From Enchytraeus crypticus (Eukaryota > Annelida > Clitellata > Enchytraeida > Enchytraeidae): a stretch of 64,000 nt of DNA. The first letter of the stretch is position 1; the number at the start of each line of letters is the position of its first letter. Shown in pieces: positions 35,240-47,639 of the stretch. Below the pieces are notes generated by a model. That model was not told where the DNA came from and made no database searches. It was given only the letters and a program-made list of their open reading frames with translations. Made by a program: the position numbers and the translations under genes. The stretch is from positions 550,001 through 614,000 of the forward strand of contig CAJHZI010000769.1 in NCBI GenBank assembly GCA_905160935.1. The letters are read 5' to 3'.

Positions 35240-35352
35240 CATTGCCTTTTGCGAAGGGATTAACTTGTTGATCTATGGAGAGCTCTTGATGGAGCGTGAG
35301 AGCAGAATTTGAGTATGAATATGTACCTAGGATCTGTCACTTGACAGAACAC

Positions 35353-35387
<35 letters not shown>

Positions 35388-35398
35388 GAGAGAGAGAG
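35240..35398 (+). mobile_element. SINE-C copy with (GA)n tail
   Basis: GGGATTAACTTGTTGATCTA, GAGTATGAATATGTACC, then CACTAGAGAGAG and a GA tract. Confidence 0.65.
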
Positions 35399-36055
35399 GC
35401 ATCATACATACAGTATATTCATCAGCTGAACTGTACTACAGAGTATAAGATATAGAATCTGAGTCATTACGAGGTATATAAATTTTGTTCGTTTTTAATA
35501 AGCCGTCATACGAAATACACCTAAATACACATATTAACAAGAGTCAGTAATCGTCTATTAATAATTTATAATAATATTATTATATTATTACTATTTATAA
35601 TATTACTGTGTATTATTAATTTATTAAATTATTATTATTTATAATATTATTGTCCATTATTCAATGCATTTTAAAGAAACGTAAAGCAAAACACACATTA
35701 TCCCGAAGAGATATTATCATACGTGATCATATTGATTATTTTTACTACCAAATCTTAATAATAAGGCGGCATATTTAATTATCCATAATACCAGTCCTGA
35801 CTCCTGTAAAAGTCCGAGATTTTACTTTATGATAAGCTCCATCGGGAATTCATCCAAACACCTCAAGAATTAATAGTCCTTTAAAATTGCATGAAATTTC
35901 CCTTAAGAGTTTACACACACAAATACCTTTATGATATTTCTGTAGATAGAGAAACACGGTGTATATAAGAGCATGCATGAGACGGCAAAACAAATACGTG
36001 AAAATCAACGAAATCAATCAATACGTGAACACAAATAGCAAACATCTTTTTAACT
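35399..36055. other. Intergenic, little recognised
   Basis: AT-rich. A SINE-D scrap (CCAGTCCTGACTCCTG) lies at about 35790-35850. Confidence 0.4.
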
Positions 36056-36059
36056 ACAA

Positions 36060-36190
36060 CAATCATCATCATCTTCCCTTGAATCCCAGTCCAACCAGGG
36101 TCAGGATACGAATAGACTGTCTCAAATCCTCTCTGTCCTACATCATATCATCCATCAGTCAATCCATATTTGAGACTTTTCATTCTTTTA
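36060..36190 (+). mobile_element. SINE-B copy
   Basis: CATCATCATCTTCCCTTGAA, then GGGTCAGGATACGAATAG. Confidence 0.65.
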
Positions 36191-36264
36191 AACTATAATA
36201 ATAATTAACTATAATCTAGCCAAAAACTATTATTACTATTATTGGGTATTAACTATTAGGTATT

Positions 36265-36360
36265 GACGTCCCTGACATCATCCTTGGATGAGAAAACGGA
36301 CGTTAAGCCTTTATTATTATTATTATAATAATAATAATAATTATTATTATTATTATTATT
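36265..36360 (+). repeat. Dispersed repeat E with (TTA)n, just past the ADAP stop
   Basis: GTCCCTGACATCATCCTTGG, then GAAAACGGACGTTAAGCC and (TTA)n. On the minus strand its tail supplies AATAAA, about 80 bp after the ADAP stop codon, so it may act as that gene's poly(A) signal. Confidence 0.6.
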
Positions 36361-36403
36361 GTACAAATCAAAGCATTAATTGAGTTGTTCGTGATTGAGA
36401 GAA

Positions 36404-38483
36404 TCATTCGTTAATAACTCTATTGATGAGTCTGAGCCATTCACTTCGTTCTTCCTCGACTTCAGCAGAAAACTGGTAATTTCTTCCCGGAGTCTTGAGG
36501 ATAAATCCATATCCTGGAAATTTACTACCAGCTCCAAACCCTGGAACAACTTCAAATCCCTTTGCGCCAAAATGTACTTCACCTTTGGCAAAGGCATCCT
36601 TCAACGGAAACAAAATCACAGACTAAAATTCAATATGCTTTTTACAGAAGTTGAACATTCTAGGTTTTTCTAAGATGTTGAATGTAGAAAATTTGTATAT
36701 ACATTTTAGTTATTAAATCAACATCATCCTTCCTAAAATGTCAGTTTAACTAGGGTTGGGATACGAATAGGCCTTCTAAATTCCTCTCAGTCCCAAACCA
36801 TATCATCAGTCAATCCCCTAAAAACTATTCCATCAGTTTCAGAAAGCTTTGCATTAATTAATGGAGCCTAGGTGCTCACCAACAGAATGCCCTTTCTGAC
36901 GTGTGTTTAGATCTTATTGCTTTGCCGCCTTTTACAACATGTGCAGTTCACGATTGATCTATTCTAGAGCAACCCGGGCACAACACGGGTAATTTTACTT
37001 TATTTATTTAAACTTATGATATAGTTCTACAAATAGTCGTAGTTCTAAAACTACATGTAGTTCTATTTCTAAAATAGCCCGAGTTCTAAAAATAGCCCTA
37101 GTATTAAAAATGGCCCTAGCATAAAAATGGCCCTAGTATAAAAATGGCCCTAGTACAAAAATAGCCCTGCATTAAAAATGGCTCTAGTATTAAAAATATA
37201 CATAATATTAAAAATGGCTCTAGTATTAGAAATAACTCTAGTATTAAAAATAGACCTGCATTAAAAATGGCTCTAGTATTAAAAATATACATAATATTAA
37301 AAATGGCTCTAGTGCAACGGACTAACTCTAATGTTTTATTTATATTTCTTTTTGAGTTAGAAACCAAAAAAAAAAGTTTTACCCAAATGACCAGCACCCA
37401 CAATCCAGAACTCTTTACCTGCTAATCTTCTCTCTTGTTTTTCTCTTTTAACTTTCTCTAGAAAGCTTAAAACTTACCTTTTCCCATCATAGACAGAATC
37501 AATCTACTCTGACCATTTCTTGATCACCACTTGGCTTTCGTTTAGGACCTTACTTCTCAGCACATTTGCAGATTGGTCTGGGTGTATTGATCTGTAGTGA
37601 TGTGTGCTGTTGGGGACGTCCCTGACATCATCCCTGGATGAGGAAACGGACGTTAAGCCTTTATTATTTATTATTATTAATGAGTTAACTCAACTCGTTT
37701 TTACTAAAGAAATGTGCCACTGCTTTTTAATGTAACTCATTCGACAGTTAAGAATACCTAAGATGCAACAGTAGTCCATCCTACAACATTTCTAACATTC
37801 ATTCTTCACAAGGAAATGCTTTATGGATGGCATATCTTTATAAATTAATTTTGGTTAATTAATTAATTAGTTTTAATAAGTTTCTTTGCTTAAAATATAG
37901 TTCTTAGCTATTTCCTTGAATACATACAGGCTGGAGCCAATGGCGATGTCGGTAAGATACTCGACCGCGGATTAGTATGTGCGGGGTTCAAATCCTGGGC
38001 TAGTCCGTCACTGACATCGCTTTCGAGTGAGGAAACTGACGTTAACCTGAGCTTTACCAGTTTTTTAAGTAGTTAAGATCATCTTCACGTATCATCTCTA
38101 TAGAGTGACCGTAAAAAGAAGAGTTGATCAAAAGTTCCACTAGAACATTCTACATCTGTAGGAAATCAGCAATAGAACACTAGCAGCGTCCTACCGTTGT
38201 TGACTTGGCGGAATTTTTTAAAAATCTGGTAAAGCTAATGTTAATGTTAATGTTACTGTAGGTAACCATACATTTTTATTTAATTAGCGCTCTTTTAAAG
38301 AAGATAAATTGTTACAAAATTCTAAAACGAATGGAAGGGGCTTGATTTATGATAGGGCATGGGACAGAGAGAAGTGGAGAAGGTCTCTTCCTATCCCTAC
38401 CCTAGCTAAACGGGTTTCAATGGAAGATGATGATGGTGATAATGATGATGATGACTGTGACGATGGCGATGCTGATGATGACT

Positions 38484-38527
<44 letters not shown>

Positions 38528-41500
38528 ATGATGATGATGATGACGATGATGATGACGATGATAAAGAAGCTAAATACTTACCAAAGGATCGTCATAGTAG
38601 AGTAGTTTGCGCTTCTCTAGCGTCACCCAACGACGTCTAAAGGCGTCACTGGAGCGTGGTCCTGTCTTACTTAACCAGCCTTCCTTGAGGTAGTCACGTG
38701 ATATCATCCCACATAGCTTGCAACACAATAATGTAACTAAGTCATCTCTCTTAGTGCACTGCCTACTGGCAGGTCTATGGTACATAACGCCTCCACTCTT
38801 TTCTGTCTTCCGCCTTCCTCTTCATTTCCATATATGAGTGGGTCTTTAAATCATCTAACATACCTAATCTCTGCCTGCCCCTGACTCTTTTTCCTTCCAT
38901 TCTACCTTCTATGACCTCTTTTAATAGACCTTCCCCCCTTAGGGAATTAAATCATAACATAAATAAATCATATAATAACATAAATAGAACGTATAAATTA
39001 TAATAATATCAAAAATATATGAAAGAGCAAACTAAGAAAATCGCACAGAGCCAAATTCAAACATCTGAAGGATTTATAAAATCTTCAAGGTCAGCGGTAG
39101 AGAAGAATTCTTTCAATCTTGAAGAATTCTGCAAGACATTTTCTAAAAGTGAAGTTGGAAAGTTACACAATTTATGACCCCATTTTTAATGTGCTTTAAA
39201 TATTTTTGCTTTTAACAGCTATTATTAAAATAAGAAAATCAGCCCATACTCACAAATACACAGTATAACAGAAATAGCACGTTGAATAGAAATCTAATAA
39301 CCGAGGTAGAGGTCCAGTTACCTTGCAGTATATCATTCAGAAATGTAATCTAAATAATTATAGGCGACAAAGAGCTAAAAATTGCAATGAAGCCTTCATT
39401 CAGTAATAGTGAAGTCCACCTACATCATCCTTGTATGACGAAATGGACGTTATATCTTTATTATTAGTATTATAACAGAGCGCCCTGAACTAGTGAAATA
39501 GACTCAGCAGCATAATTGAGAGTAGTACCTTTATTTATTTATTTTATTTATTTAGATCACCAAAAAGGGTCATTCAACCCTGTACAGTTCACAAGCAATG
39601 CAAACAAACAAGTAAATGCAATAAGTGAGCACAATTTAAATGTGAACCATGGTGAACTAAAAACGAAAATATAAAGTAGAAATTAAAGAATTGAAATAAA
39701 GAAAATTAATGACAATAGGGTAGGCATAATTATACATTTAAGATCAGTTTCATTAATAACTTTTTAATAAGTACTGACGAAGATTAATATTGAAACAGTT
39801 AACGGAACGAGATGATCGTTCACTGGCTTCCAGCCGTAGGGTTAATTAGTTCATTGCTTAGATAACTTAAATCAGTGTCGAGAGGTAACAAGGCTGGAGC
39901 CATGCAGTGGCGATGTCGTTAAGGTACTCGACCGCGAATCAGTATGTGAGGGGTTCAAATCCCGGGCTCTCCAGTCACTGACATCGCTTTCGAGTGAGGG
40001 AACTGGCGTTAACATTAGCTTTTTTTACTTTCTACAAACCTCTTCCATAGAAGCGCAGGGATAGGCGATAGCTAATCTATTCAGCTTGGCAGCGCGCACT
40101 GCGGTAAACCATTCCACTGCATCCTAATGCAAACAAACATTCCTTGCCGATGACATGGTCTTCCATGAAGCAGGACATTACGTACGTGTGTGTGTATTTA
40201 TATTTATTTATTTATTTTGATCACCAAAAAGTGTCATTCAACCCTGTACAGTTCACAAGCAATGCAAAATAACACGTAAATGCAATAAGTGAACACATGT
40301 ATTTAAATGTGAACCATGGTGAACTTAAAACGAAAATACAAAGTAGAAATTAAAGAATTGAAATAAAGAATTTCAAAATAAAGACAATTAATGATAATAG
40401 GTAGGCATAATTATACATTTAAGATCAGTATCATTAATAACTATTTAATAAGTACTGACGAAGATAAACCAGGTAAATATACTTAAAAACCAACAGCCAA
40501 AAGGTATAGAGAGTCTAAAAGTGTAGAAATAGGAAGAAGAGTTTGCTAGGACAATTCCTAAGGGGGAAGGTCTATTAAAAGAGGTCATAGAAGATAGAAT
40601 GAAATTAAAAAGAGGCAGGGGCAGGCCGAGGTTATGTATGTTGTATTATTTAAAGACCTATTCGTATGTGGACACGAAGAGGAAAGCGGAAAACAGACAA
40701 GAGTGGAGGCGTTATATACCATGGACCTGCCAGTAGGCAGTGCAATAAAAGAGAGAGATACTTGAAAACCTACAGGAAAGGTATACAGTGTTAGCTATAT
40801 AGCGTATTTACTGAGCGTGATATCAGCCTGTTGAGTGGTAATACCTTAGAAATTATAGCAAATAACAGTATTAGAAAGAAAACAAAACAACACAAGGGAG
40901 ACTGTCAGTGACTGTTAGAGACTGTCAGAGACTGTCAGAGACAGTCAGATACTGTAGGAGATTGTCAGAGACTGTCAGAGACAGTCAAAGACTGTCAGAG
41001 ACTGTCAAAGACTGTCAACGACTGTCAGAGACTGTCAAAGACTGTCAGAGACTCTCAAAGACTGTCAGAGACTCTCAGAGACTGTCAGAGACTCTCAAAG
41101 ACTGTCAGAGACTGTCAAAGACTGTCAGAGACTGTCAAAGACTGTCAGAGACTGTCAGAGGCTGTCAGAGGCTGTCAGAGACTGCCAGAGACTGTAAGAG
41201 GCTGTCAGAGACTGTCAGAGTCTGTGGCATGTTGGCAAGATGTTCGACAGTGAGTGAATTAGTAGGTACACGATTCAACTTCTGCATTCCCCATGTCCCT
41301 GACATTCCATGGAGCAGAAAACTGACGTTAAATGTGGTTTTGGTTTTTTTAAATACCCAAAGACGTTTAGGGGCTTCACGTGGGACAGACCTGCCATCAA
41401 GCAGCGCATCTAGTACTACAAAACTTTCACGAACAACATTCAAAGCAAAATGAGATAATCAATCAATCAATAAGAATTTAACGTCTGGTTCCTCGCCATA

Positions 41501-44500
41501 AGGTAATGTCAGAGACGTCTCCGGTGGACTCTACACAAACAGGCGCCAAAGCACCACACAATGACGACTGAGAACACAGAGACCACAAGAGAGTGATAGA
41601 CTAATGTTGAGCAGCACAGACCTCAACAGGAATCATAGAAATAATGGTGAACCTGTGCAGTGTCTGCATAGACGAATAGATTTCTTGTGCGTCCATCTGC
41701 TTCATATGAAATCTGCAGAGCAGTGGGGTTACCAACCTTGCTCTGCGCAAATCTCATCGTCACGTCGTCTAAACGAATCGTCGCCTTGGGGCAGACATCA
41801 GTCTGAAAATTATTCGTTTTACTTGGTAATATATTGTATATTTAAATATTCAATGGGAAGAGCAGTTAAACTTACTTTATTGCTTTATCTAATGTACGTA
41901 TAAATAAATATACATAGGAAGAAATAGGAATAAAAATTGGATATCACACATTCTGGGGGGAAGGTCTATTAATAGAGGTCATAGAAGGTAGCATGGAAGG
42001 AAAAGGAGGCAGGGGCAGGCTGTGATTGTGCATTTTAAATGACCCAGTCATACGTGGACATGATGAGGAAAGCGTTTATATGTTTATTTCTTCATAATGT
42101 AGAAAGACTAAATGAATAAATTAAAAACAGGAAATAAAGTGTGTGAATTATAATAATAATAATAATAATAGTAATAATAATAATAATGTTTTAATGTCCG
42201 TTTACTCATCCAAGGATGATGTCAGAGACGTCCCGACAGCACACATTACTACAGATCAATTCACGCAGACCAATCTGCGAAAGAAATGTGCTGAGGAGAA
42301 GTAAAGTCATAAACGAAAGCCAGTCCGGTGATCAAAAAATGGTCAGGGTAAATTGATTATGTCTACGGTGGGAAAAGGTAAGTCTTAAGCTTGCTAGAGA
42401 AAGTTGAAAGAGACAAATTAGAGCGAAGATTAATAATAATAACAATAATAATAAAGGTTTAACGTCCGTTTCCTCATCCAGGGATGATGTCTGGGACGTC
42501 CCCAACAGCACGCATCACTACAGATCAGTTCACCCAGACCAATCTGCAAAAGAAATGTGCTGAGAAGTAAGGTCCCAAACGAAAGCCAAGTAAAGAGTTC
42601 CAGATTGTGGGTGCCGCATAAGAAAATGAATGTAAAAAATACAAGTACAATGTACCTCTTTGATGAAATACTTGAGAGAGTTGTAAGCAGAGTCTAGCAC
42701 AAATAATCTCTTCTGGAATCGTTTATCTTCTTTACCACGCTTCCACAGGTACCCCTCACGTCTACTGCTCAGGTAGGGCTGTTTCGTCACCAGTGTGCCT
42801 TCACTGGTGAACTCTTTTCTCTCGTACTTAGCTCTGATCCACTGTTCACGAAGAATCCTAAGTCATAGTATCATCATCTTTGAGCAAGGTATGACGTGTA
42901 TGGAGAGTGCAAGTTGTATGTTGTATGTGAACCATTAGTTGCAATTTTTATATGATCTAGAAAAACTAGTTGTAATATGTATATGAACTGGAAGAACTAG
43001 TTGCAATATGTATGCAAACTAGAATAACTAGTTGAAATTTGAATATAATTTATAAAAGAACTGGTTTCAATTTGTAGGTGAATCAGAAGAACTGGTTTCA
43101 ATTTGTAGGTGAATCAGAAGAACTGGTTTCAATTTGTAGGTGAATCAGAAGAACTGGTTTCAATTTGTAGGTGAATCAGAAGAACTGGTTTCAATTTGTA
43201 GGTGAATCAGAAGAACTGGTTTCAATTTGTAGGTGAATCAGAAGAACTGGTTTCAATTTGTAGGTGAATCAGAAGAACTGGTTTCAATTTGTAGGTGAAT
43301 CAGAAGAACTGGTTTCAATTTGTAGGTGAATCAGAAGAACTGGTTTCAATTTGTAGGTGAATCAGAAGAACTGGTTTCAATTTGTAGGTGAATCAGAAGA
43401 ACTGGTTTCAATATGTATGTGAATCAGAAGAACTGGTTTCAATATGTAGGTGAATCAGAAGAACTGGTTTCAATTTGTAGGTGAATCAGAAGAACTGGTT
43501 TCAATATGTAGGTGAATCAGAAGAACTGGTTTCAATATGTATGTGAATCAGAAGAACTGGTTTCAATTTGTAGGTGAATCAGAAGAACTGGTTTCAATAT
43601 GTATGTGAATCAGAAGAACTGGTTTCAATTTGTAGGTGAATTAGAAGAACTGGTTTCAATATGTAGGTGAATCAGAAGAACTGGTTTCAATTTTAGGTGA
43701 ATCAGAAGAACTGGTTTCAATTTGTAGGTGAATCAGAAGAACTGGTTTCAATTTGTAGGTGAATCAGAAGAACTGGTTTCAATATGTATGTGAATCAGAA
43801 GAACTGGTTTCAATTTGTAGGTGAATCAGAAGAACTGGTTTCAATTTGTAGGTGAATCAGAAGAACTGGTTTCAATATGTATGTGAATCATAAGAACTGG
43901 TTTCAATATGTATGTGAATTAGAAGAACTGGTTTCAATATGTATGTGAATCAGAAGGACTGGTTTCAATATGTATGTGAATCATAAGAACTGGTTTCAAT
44001 ATGTATGTGAATCAGAAGAACTGGTTTCAATATGTATGTGAATCAGAAGAACTGGTTTCAATATGTATGTGAATCAGAAGAACTGGGTAAATCAATATGT
44101 ATGTGAATCAGAAGAACTGGTTTCAATATGTATGTGAATCAGAAGAACTGGTTGTTTCAATTGTATGTGAATCAGAAGAACTGGTTTCAATATGTATGTG
44201 TGAAATCAGAAGAACTGGTTTCAATATGTATGTGAATCATAAGAACTGGTTTCAATTGTATGTGAATCAGAAGAACTGGTTTCAATATGTATGTGAATCA
44301 TAAGAACTGGTTTCAATATGTATGTGAATCAGAAGAACTGGTTTCAATATGTATGTGAATCAGAAGAACTGGTTTCAATATGTATGTGAATCATAAGAAC
44401 TGGTTTCAATATGTATGTGAATCAGAAGAACTGGTTTCAATATGTATGTGAATCAGAAGAACTGGTTTCAATATGTATGTGAATCATAAGAACTGGTTTC

Positions 44501-47000
44501 AATATGTATGTGAATCAGAAGAACTGGTTTCAATATGTATGTGAATCAGAAGAACTGGTTTCAATATGTATGTGAATCAGAAGAACTGGTTTCAATATGT
44601 ATGTGAATCAGAAGAACTGGTTTCAATATGTATGTGAATCAGAAGAACTGGTTTCAATATGTATGTGAATCAGAAGAACTGGTTTCAATATGTATGTGAA
44701 TCAGAAGAACTGGTTTCAATATGTATGTGAATCAGAAGAACTGGTTTCAATATGTATGTGAATCAGAAGAACTGGTTTCAATATGTATGTGAATCAGAAG
44801 AACTGGTTTCAATATGTATGTGAATCAGAAGAACTGGTTTCAATATGTATGTGAATCAGAAGAACTGGTTGCAATTTGTATGTGAATCAGAAGAACTGGT
44901 TTCAATATGTATGTGAATCAGAAGAACTGGTTTCAATATGTATGTGAATCAGAAGAACTGGTTTCAATATGTATGTGAATCATAAGAACTGGTTTCAATA
45001 TGTATGTAAATCAGAAGAACTGGTTTCAATATGTATGTGAATCAGAAGAACTGGTTGTAATATTTAAATGTATGAGTAAATTTATAAAAATTATAAACAA
45101 TAAATTAGAAGAGAATAAAAGGCTTACAGAGGATCAGAAGCGCCTGGTCTCTTGTAGCACGCAGGTACGTACTTCTCGTAAATCTGTTTAGATGCTTCAT
45201 TACCATTCTTCTTCATGAACTGAAAGTTACATATTTAGAAATTATTCCTAAATTCCAAGTTCATTACTTATTTAAATCATTAGCATAGAACAACATTGTA
45301 AATCTATTCACTAATATTATCTGGTAGAAATTAAAATAAGTTAAAATCTACCAATAAATTAAAGTCTAATTCAATATACAATTCTAAGTAGGCCCAACCC
45401 TTTGAAACTATAAAAGAGAATTTTCACAATGGACACCGTATAATCAATCATTCAAAAGTAGAAGCAGGTGAAGTGATAGCTTGAATATCTATATAATATA
45501 TACTTTAATTAAAAGGTTCTCAGAGATATTAGGTTTTACATAATTACTCAAACCAATTTTTTTAATTTATACACATTTTTAACCATATACAATCGATTGG
45601 TCCTCGAGTATGCTTTAAATGTTCTTGGCAAGATTTTACATTCATTGGAGGATTTATGAATTATAACAGAGGCATCTCTACTGCCAATGATCCTATGATC
45701 TTGAGGTGGAATAAAATTGGTCACAACAGCATTGCCAGAAGCCAGCTTTAATTCTTTCTGATAAGTCTCTAACTCTCAACCCATATGCTTTGAAAAATAC
45801 TCCAATGCAACCACTTTAACGCTTATATAATTTATATATACAGCATAAATTTAGAGTATGTACACAAGTATAGTATATCATCATCATCATCTTCCATTAA
45901 ATCCCAGTCAGTTTAACCAGGCCTAGATACGAAAAGACCTTCTTCAGTCAAGTGTTTACATTCGTTTAAGTTTTTGTAGCAATTTCTGGATCCTAGGCGC
46001 TCACCAACTGACTGCCCTTTCTGGCACAAGTATATACACAGGTATAGTACATGCAGCATAAAATTACTATAATTTGAAGCAGTGAAAGAGGAATTCAAAC
46101 TTAGAAATATAATAAGACCCTTACATTTAGTAGTTCATCATCCCACTCAACAAGCGTTAATGACTTGACTCTGCTGATCTCAGTTCCAATACTGTTATGA
46201 ACTCCGGCACAGGCTTCACACACAAATATTCCAATATTCACAACTGCCCACTGCGGATCTGAAGTGTAAATACAAGAATTCAAGAATAATGCCTTACAAT
46301 TTACAGACAATAGCTGTAAGGGTATTATAATACCTATAAGAGCATTTAATAGATATCATAGAAGGTAGAATGGAAGGAAAAAGAGGCAGGGGCAGGCCGA
46401 GATTAGGTATGTTATCTAACATACCTAATCTCGGCATGCCCCTGCCAATTTCAAGACCCACTCATATGTGGAAATGAAGAGGAAAGCGGAGGACAGAGAA
46501 GAGTGGAGGTGCTATATACCATGGACCTGCCAGTACTTAGGCAGTGCACTAAGAGAGAGACCTATAAGGGTACCTCAGAATCCATATTATTCCCAAGCAA
46601 TTGAATACTTTAAGGCATTGGTAAATAAGGCATTAATAAAGGGATTAACCCGTTAATCTATGGAGTGTACTTATGAAGTGTATAAGCAGAATATATGCAG
46701 GAATATGTACCTTTGACCTACTATTTAATTGAATTATTAATTCATTGAATGTTAATTTATTGAATGTCTTAATAGCGTAGAGGTAACATCATGAAGTTTT
46801 AAATGACAGATCCTGAGATGAAATAAACCCTCGTGGGTTCGATTCCCAGCAGCTCTGATCTAAGAGTAATATCTTGGACTTTCACTGGACAGGTTACATG
46901 GAAAATGGAATAAATTGCCTAACGTGTGATATAGATATCAGCAGAGTTGATCACTTCACTATAGTGCATGTTTACTTTACTTTTTACTTAGCAGAACACT

Positions 47001-47066
<66 letters not shown>

Positions 47067-47402
47067 AGGTATAAATCAAGACAGCAAGATATACTACATA
47101 ATTGTGCATGCACATATTTACAAGTAGACATAGTAACAATGTATAAGTACAGAGTATCCAAGCCAAATGAGGATTAAACAAAATATACAGTATTCCAGAA
47201 CCAAGTAAATATAGTTAGACAATGAATACACTCTATTCCCATAAAATTCTAAATAAATATTGAATATTTATACAAAATCTATTGATATAAATATCAATGC
47301 TATCTGCATCTTCAAATATACAATTTTTTTAATCAGTAAAATTAACAAGTAAATTGTACTTTTTTAAGAATTTGAAGAATATGTTCTAAATAGACCTAAT
47401 TG

Positions 47403-47474
<72 letters not shown>

Positions 47475-47475
47475 C

Positions 47476-47523
<48 letters not shown>

Positions 47524-47578
47524 TATACATATATAATCATATATATAATATATATAGTAAATATATATATAAATATAT

Positions 47579-47639
<61 letters not shown>

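Noticed and set aside
38309..38605. Asp-rich 98-residue frame
   Set aside because: Translation of a (GAT)n tract attached to a SINE-B copy.
40908..41453. 181-residue frame of [10 protein letters not shown] repeats
   Set aside because: Translation of a 10-bp minisatellite inside an ADAP intron.
42943..45060. CRISPR-like array of 31-bp repeats
   Set aside because: Units abut with no unique spacers and the host is an animal; it is a minisatellite.
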